From assembly GCA_910577765.1 (NCBI GenBank), contig CAJTOV010000085.1, forward strand, positions 1 to 16,505: 16,505 nt of DNA, given 5' to 3'. Source of the DNA: an uncultured Lachnospiraceae bacterium. GTDB taxonomy: Bacteria > Bacillota > Clostridia > Lachnospirales > Lachnospiraceae. The translations under genes were made by a program, and so were the position numbers. Of this stretch, positions 12,864-16,505 are shown in pieces. Numbering within the stretch: the stretch's first letter is position 1; each line of letters opens with the position of its first letter. Below the pieces are notes generated by a model, which saw only the letters and a program-made list of their open reading frames with translations, was not told the DNA's origin and did not search any database.

Positions 12864-14228
12864 ATGTTAAATATGTTTGAAGTGATTGAGACCAACAACA
12901 TGATCGAGCATGAGAAGCTGGATGTCCGCACCATCACCATGGGGATCAGTCTTCTGGACTGCTGCGACAGTGATCTGGATATTCTCAACAGGAAGATTTA
13001 CAGGAAGATTCTTTCCTATGCAAAGGACCTGGTGGCCACCGGGGAAGCCATTTCCCGGGATTTTGGCGTGCCCATTGTCAACAAACGGATTTCCGTGACC
13101 CCTATTGCCCTGGTGGGCGGATGCGCCTGCAAAGGGCCGGAGGATTTCGTTTCCATTGCCAGGACCCTGGACCAGGCCGCCCGGGAGGTGGGGGTCAACT
13201 TTATCGGCGGGTATTCTGCCCTGGTGTCCAAGGGCATGACCAGGGCAGACGAGAACCTGATCCGGTCGATCCCTCAGGCACTGGCGGAAACGGAGCGGGT
13301 GTGCAGCTCCATCAATGTAGGTTCCACCAAATCCGGTCTCAATATGGACGCGGTGCGGCTTATGGGGGAGATCGTCCTGGAGACGGCAAAGGCCACAAAG
13401 GAAAGGGATTCCCTGGGCTGTGCCAAGCTGGTGGTCTTCTGCAATGCCCCGGATGACAATCCCTTTATGGCAGGAGCATTTCACGGGGTCACCGAGGCAG
13501 ACGCCATCATCAATGTGGGGGTCAGCGGTCCCGGGGTGGTGAAGGTGGCCCTGGAGAAAGCCCGGGGGGAGAATTTTGAAGTGCTGTGTGAGACCATCAA
13601 GCGGACGGCATTTAAGATCACCCGTGTGGGACAGCTGGTGGCCCAGGAGGCTTCGAAACGGCTGAAGGTTCCCTTCGGCATCATTGACCTGTCCCTGGCG
13701 CCGACTCCGGCAGTGGGGGACAGCGTGGCGGAGATTCTGGAGGAGATCGGTCTGGAGCGTGTAGGCGCTCCCGGCACCACGGCGGCCCTGGCCATGCTCA
13801 ATGACCAGGTGAAAAAGGGAGGGGTCATGGCTTCCTCCTATGTGGGCGGCTTAAGCGGCGCCTTCATTCCGGTCAGCGAGGACCAGGGGATGATCGACGC
13901 CGTGTCCATGGGCGCTCTGACCCTGGAGAAGCTGGAGGCCATGACCTGCGTCTGCTCCGTGGGCCTGGACATGATCGCCATTCCCGGGGATACCCCGGCT
14001 TCCACCATTGCCGGCATCATTGCCGACGAGGCGGCCATCGGTATGATCAACCAGAAGACCACCGCAGTCCGGGTGATCCCGGTTATCGGAAAAAGCGTGG
14101 GGGATACGGTGGAATTCGGCGGCCTTCTGGGCTATGCCCCGGTGATGCCGGTGAACGGGTACTCCTGCGAGAAGTTTGTCAACAGAGGCGGAAGAATCCC
14201 GGCACCCATTCATAGTTTCAAAAACTAA
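12864..14228 (+). CDS. UPF0210 / DUF711 (PFL) family protein
   Basis: The 454-residue cytosolic protein matches the conserved UPF0210 family. It begins with MLNMFEVIETNNMIEHEKLD and VRTITMGISLLDCCD, and contains ALVGGCACKGPEDFVSIA, the glycine-rich FIGGYSALVSKGM, and a C-terminal PVIGKSVGDTVEFGGLLG. The length is standard. No catalytic reaction is firmly known to me for this family, although its fold has been compared with glycyl-radical-type enzymes (hence 'PFL'). The glycyl-radical Gly-loop and Cys pair are not evident, so a radical function should not be assumed. It pairs with the upstream ACT protein. Structured element B starts 4 nt after its stop. Confidence 0.92.
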   Translation: MLNMFEVIETNNMIEHEKLDVRTITMGISLLDCCDSDLDILNRKIYRKILSYAKDLVATGEAISRDFGVPIVNKRISVTPIALVGGCACKGPEDFVSIARTLDQAAREVGVNFIGGYSALVSKGMTRADENLIRSIPQALAETERVCSSINVGSTKSGLNMDAVRLMGEIVLETAKATKERDSLGCAKLVVFCNAPDDNPFMAGAFHGVTEADAIINVGVSGPGVVKVALEKARGENFEVLCETIKRTAFKITRVGQLVAQEASKRLKVPFGIIDLSLAPTPAVGDSVAEILEEIGLERVGAPGTTAALAMLNDQVKKGGVMASSYVGGLSGAFIPVSEDQGMIDAVSMGALTLEKLEAMTCVCSVGLDMIAIPGDTPASTIAGIIADEAAIGMINQKTTAVRVIPVIGKSVGDTVEFGGLLGYAPVMPVNGYSCEKFVNRGGRIPAPIHSFKN

Positions 14229-14232
14229 GTTG

Positions 14233-14366
14233 GCCGTGCAGACAGAACCTGGGAAGCTCCCCGTGTGAGCTGGCTCACAGAGGGGAGCTTCCCGGGTTCT
14301 GGCTATAGGGCGAATGCCCGGGGCTTCTTGTTTTCGATGCTTTTCGAAAACAAGAAGATGCATGGC
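14233..14366 (+). ncRNA. Structured intergenic element B, homologue of element A
   Basis: P1: GCCGTGCA (14233-14240) with TGCATGGC (14359-14366). P2: 14243-14262 with 14282-14301 (19 pairs and one G-T), plus an upper TGTGAG/CTCACA stem. P3: GGGC/GCCC (14308-14319) with GAAT loop. P4: CTTCTTGTTTTCGA (14324-14337) with TCGAAAACAAGAAG (14344-14357), loop TGCTTT. The part from P3 to the start of the closing P1 strand is 54 nt in both elements and 42 positions agree. Differences in P4 keep pairing. It begins 4 nt after the UPF0210 stop and ends 77 nt before the methyltransferase start. Confidence 0.7.
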
Positions 14367-14378
14367 GGGGGAGAAGAC

Positions 14379-14406
14379 GCATGGCGGCGGGCGGACACCG
14401 CCATGC
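14379..14406 (+). other. Hairpin between element B and the methyltransferase gene
   Basis: GCATGGCGG (14379-14387) and CCGCCATGC (14398-14406) form a perfect 9-bp stem. An extra copy of GCATGGCGG at 14360-14368 overlaps the 3' strand of the closing stem of element B. It can pair with the same downstream strand, so two mutually exclusive folds are possible. Confidence 0.5.
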
Positions 14407-14443
14407 CCCAGGAAGGCCATAAGTGAGACAGGAGAACAAACCA

Positions 14444-15778
14444 ATGGAAAATGACAGTCTTGCCAGCATGCTGGACCAGCTTGCCAATGAACGGCTGAAG
14501 CAGATGATCCTCAGCAATCCGGTGGACAAAGAGAAATGGTCCAAAGTGAGAATTCGTCCGGCCCTTGTAAAGGGGGAAGTAATGTTCCAGGCTGAGGAGC
14601 AGCGGGGAACCCAGGCATTTCACAGGAATATGACCCTGGACCAGCTAAAGGTCTATATGAAAGAGCGGATGGGCCGGGATTTCCGGCAGGCCCAGGCAGA
14701 GTCGGAGCTTGGCAGCGGTACGGTGCTGGTGGGACGGCGGGGAACCATGACGGTGAAGGTGCGCAGGAAACATAAGGCAGACCAGGACCGTCCGGACCAG
14801 GGCGCAGGAACCAGAGCGCCGGAAGCAGACCGGGAGCATCCGGCATGGAAACGGAATCCCATACCAGGAGCGGTTCCTGCAATGGCCTTGTCCGGGCTCC
14901 AGCACAACCGCCAGAAGCATTATATCCTGAAGGAGGGGATTCCGGTTCCCTTCCTTCAGGATCTGGGTGTCATGACCGGAGACGGGAAGGTGGTCCGGAC
15001 AAAGTATGACAAGTTCCGGCAGATCAACCGGTTTCTGGAACTGATTGAGGATGTGCTCCCGGCCCTGGATGCCAGACGGGAGAACCGGATCATTGACTTT
15101 GGCTGCGGCAAATCCTACCTGACCTTTGCCATGTACTATTATCTTCATGAACTGAAAGGCTATCCGGTGCGGATCACAGGCCTGGATCTGAAAAAGGATG
15201 TGATCAGCCGGTGCAGCCGTCTGGCAGAAAGCTACGGTTATGACAATCTGGAATTCTGCCATGGGGATATTGCCGATTACAGCGGGGCGGACCAGGTGGA
15301 CATGGTGGTGACCCTCCATGCCTGCGACACGGCCACAGACTATGCTCTGGCCAAGGCAGTGGCCTGGGGCGCAAAGGTGATCCTGTCCGTGCCCTGCTGC
15401 CAGCATGAGCTGAACCGTACCATGGAGAATCCTCTGTTAAAGCCGGTGTTCCAGTACGGGATTATCAAGGAGCGCATGGCCGCGCTCTACACCGATGCCC
15501 TGCGGGCCCAGCTTCTGGAGCACCAGGGCTACCGGACCCAGATCCTGGAATTCATCGACATGGAACACACCCCCAAGAATCTTCTGATCCGGGCAGTGTG
15601 GGATGGAAGACCAAAGGACAATCTGGGGGAGATTGGGGAAATCCTGGAATTCCTTCATGTGAAGCCTTTACTGTATCTGCTTCTGGAGGAAGAGCCGGAT
15701 GCAGAAAAAGAAGGCGAAAAAGCAGGAACAGCCGGTGCAGGGGAAAACAAAAGTGCAGGAATGCTGAATGGAATATAG
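14444..15778 (+). CDS. SAM-dependent class I methyltransferase (Methyltransf_32-like)
   Basis: The 444-residue protein has an N-terminal ~110-residue region of unknown type, a Pro/Arg-rich linker (about 111-150), and a Rossmann methyltransferase domain from ~185. In that domain DFGCGKSYLT (218-227) is the SAM-binding motif I, GLDLKKD (246-252) the acidic end of strand 2, and GDIADY (274-279) binds the adenine. LHACDTATDYAL (291-302) and SVPCCQHEL (315-323) match the HACD and PCC motifs of the Methyltransf_32 group related to TRM13/METTL25. The substrate may be RNA, which is inference. A charged low-complexity tail ends the protein. ATG 14444 with AGGAG (14430-14434) was chosen over an in-frame GTG at 14423. 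A strong hairpin lies 16 nt after the stop. Confidence 0.88.
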   Translation: MENDSLASMLDQLANERLKQMILSNPVDKEKWSKVRIRPALVKGEVMFQAEEQRGTQAFHRNMTLDQLKVYMKERMGRDFRQAQAESELGSGTVLVGRRGTMTVKVRRKHKADQDRPDQGAGTRAPEADREHPAWKRNPIPGAVPAMALSGLQHNRQKHYILKEGIPVPFLQDLGVMTGDGKVVRTKYDKFRQINRFLELIEDVLPALDARRENRIIDFGCGKSYLTFAMYYYLHELKGYPVRITGLDLKKDVISRCSRLAESYGYDNLEFCHGDIADYSGADQVDMVVTLHACDTATDYALAKAVAWGAKVILSVPCCQHELNRTMENPLLKPVFQYGIIKERMAALYTDALRAQLLEHQGYRTQILEFIDMEHTPKNLLIRAVWDGRPKDNLGEIGEILEFLHVKPLLYLLLEEEPDAEKEGEKAGTAGAGENKSAGMLNGI

Positions 15779-15793
15779 GAGATAAAATGGGCA

Positions 15794-15827
15794 CAGCCAT
15801 GATCATTTGGACTTATGATCATGGCTG
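15794..15827 (+). terminator. Hairpin terminator after the methyltransferase gene
   Basis: CAGCCATGATCAT (15794-15806) pairs perfectly with ATGATCATGGCTG (15815-15827) around an 8-nt loop. Only CTTTG follows, so the T-tract is poor. It closes the long co-directional block and may act for both strands, since the convergent sigma-like gene ends at 15994. Confidence 0.65.
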
Positions 15828-15993
15828 CTTTGCGGAATAGGACTATTCCGGATGGATGCATCTTATTTATAGAAATTCTTTTAGCTATTCATATCTTTTA
15901 TCTGGTGATTCTAAGTATACTATCAAATAGAAAGAATTGCAAGAGGAATTTGCGGTTTTTTGTAAAAAACAATAACGATGTCCGCCCCTATGG
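15828..15993. other. AT-rich junction region, no gene seen
   Basis: This stretch separates the chromosomal gene block from the ICE-type regulator and is visibly more AT-rich than both. It holds the small inverted repeat GTTTTTT / AAAAAAC (15955-15961 / 15964-15970) just behind the stop of the minus-strand gene, which may terminate it. No att repeat could be recognised within the window. Confidence 0.45.
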
Positions 15994-16395
15994 CTATTCC
16001 GCAAGATTTTTAACACCCCGGCGGATACTGTCGCAAATGGAGCTTTCCACCACATTTTCAGCCTTGGCAATTTCAGACTTCTTCTTGCCCAGAATGTAGT
16101 GAGCATATACTCTCCGGGCCTGGACGGGCGGGAGCTGGTCAAGAGCAGCGTAGAGTGCGGAGCGGTTTTCCTCGTCCAGAATGATTTCCTCCGGGGTCAG
16201 GGGCGGGAACATCACATCCGGCTCAAAGCCGGGGTCAGCGTCCAGGGAGCACTCGTCATGCTCCCGCTTGCGGCGCTTATAGCTGTCGCACAGGCGGCCC
16301 CCGGTGGAGAGGACGACAGCGATTTCGTCGGAAACTTCCAGAGTGATATTCTCGGTCAGATAGGGGTAGTAACGGTTCAATTTGATGGTTGTCAT
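15994..16395 (-). CDS. Sigma-70 region-4-like regulator of an integrative element
   Basis: The 133-residue cytosolic protein begins MTTIKLNRYYPYLTENITLE, then has a basic segment SYKRRKREHDE, an acidic/Pro linker, and a C-terminal helix-turn-helix ALDQLPPVQARRVYAHYILG / KKKSEIAKAENVVESSICDS that fits sigma region 4. Sigma region 2 is missing, so it is not a full sigma factor. Proteins of this type are common in Tn1549/Tn916-like conjugative elements of Firmicutes, where they sit near the excision and integration genes. No integrase or excisionase follows here, so the element may be truncated, or its core lies to the right. The start at 16395 has GGAGG (complement of 16402-16406) 6 nt upstream. 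Longer starts have no ribosome-binding site. Confidence 0.85.
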   Translation of the reverse strand: MTTIKLNRYYPYLTENITLEVSDEIAVVLSTGGRLCDSYKRRKREHDECSLDADPGFEPDVMFPPLTPEEIILDEENRSALYAALDQLPPVQARRVYAHYILGKKKSEIAKAENVVESSICDSIRRGVKNLAE

Positions 16396-16401
16396 ATGTA
16401 A

Positions 16402-16445
16402 CCTCCATTTCGATATTGGCGGAAAGGGACAGATCGAAATGGAGG
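16402..16445 (-). promoter_or_regulatory. Perfect hairpin hiding the ribosome-binding site of the sigma-like gene
   Basis: Read on the minus strand, CCTCCATTTCGAT (16445-16433) pairs with ATCGAAATGGAGG (16414-16402), 13 bp without mismatch, loop 18 nt. GGAGG at the 3' end is the only ribosome-binding site of the gene. A second stem GGGGCGG (16444-16450) / CCGCCCC (16465-16471) overlaps the first by two bases and may compete with it. Confidence 0.65.
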
Positions 16446-16473
16446 GGCGGGGAGCGGCAGCGGGCCGCCCCGG

Positions 16474-16498
16474 GCCTCTGGACACCGTGTCCAGAGGC
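16474..16498. repeat. Near-perfect palindrome with 12-bp arms and a one-base centre
   Basis: GCCTCTGGACAC (16474-16485) and GTGTCCAGAGGC (16487-16498) are exact inverted copies separated by one C. A one-base centre makes it more like a protein-binding site or cruciform than a terminator. It lies upstream of the sigma-like gene in the mobile-element part. Confidence 0.6.
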
Positions 16499-16505
16499 TT
16501 CGGAA

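Noticed and set aside
12864..14228. Formate acetyltransferase (pyruvate formate-lyase) assignment suggested by the PFL family name
   Set aside because: No glycyl-radical loop or catalytic Cys-Cys pair was seen and the sequence fits UPF0210/DUF711.
15815..16099. 94-codon plus-strand frame with a hydrophobic stretch
   Set aside because: It begins inside the terminator hairpin, has no ribosome-binding site, and its second half is antisense to the sigma-like gene.

Overview
The window looks like chromosome from a gut Lachnospiraceae bacterium of the Clostridium symbiosum / Enterocloster (C. clostridioforme) type. The reasons are strong AGGAGG ribosome-binding sites, GC-rich coding sequence with AT-rich promoters, a glutamate dehydrogenase that matches the C. 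symbiosum enzyme residue for residue around its active site, and Firmicute gene pairs such as an ACT protein followed by a UPF0210 protein. No tRNA, rRNA, CRISPR array or complete transposon was seen.

Layout. (1) 1-1250 is a lower-GC, decayed left edge: the C-terminal part of an FtsX-type ABC permease and an orphaned C-terminal fragment of a glycoside hydrolase family 3 enzyme. (2) 1350-4030 is an amino-acid operon: a probable NAD-type glutamate dehydrogenase and a class I aminotransferase 4 nt downstream. (3) 4070-4450 is a long regulatory region with a two-tier hairpin, a strong promoter, four copies of a TTGAAATAAAA-like operator and a leader hairpin. (4) 4450-9650 is a hexitol/sugar PTS operon: PfkB-family 1-phosphofructokinase, SorE/YggP-like zinc dehydrogenase, DeoR regulator and a complete mannitol-family EIICBA, closed by a strong hairpin terminator. 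The gene set suggests a route hexitol-1-P to ketose-1-P to ketose-1,6-bisphosphate, with no MtlD. (5) 9680-15830 is a run of co-directional housekeeping and conserved genes: DUF523, an SseB-like protein, dephospho-CoA kinase with an in-frame tandem-repeat insertion, WalJ/YycJ metallo-hydrolase, ACT protein, UPF0210/DUF711 and a Methyltransf_32 methyltransferase. (6) 15994-16505 (minus strand) holds a small sigma-region-4-like regulator of the type carried by Firmicute integrative conjugative elements. Its ribosome-binding site is locked in a perfect hairpin, and it probably marks the edge of a mobile element.

The most unusual signal is a pair of homologous structured intergenic elements (11573-11736 and 14233-14366). 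Each has a closing stem around three hairpins. A 54-nt 3' core is conserved between them, and its stem differences are compensatory (C-G to T-A at three consecutive pairs). They start 4-5 nt after a stop codon and lie before walJ and the methyltransferase gene. They look like a dispersed structured RNA or repeat family that I cannot assign to anything known.
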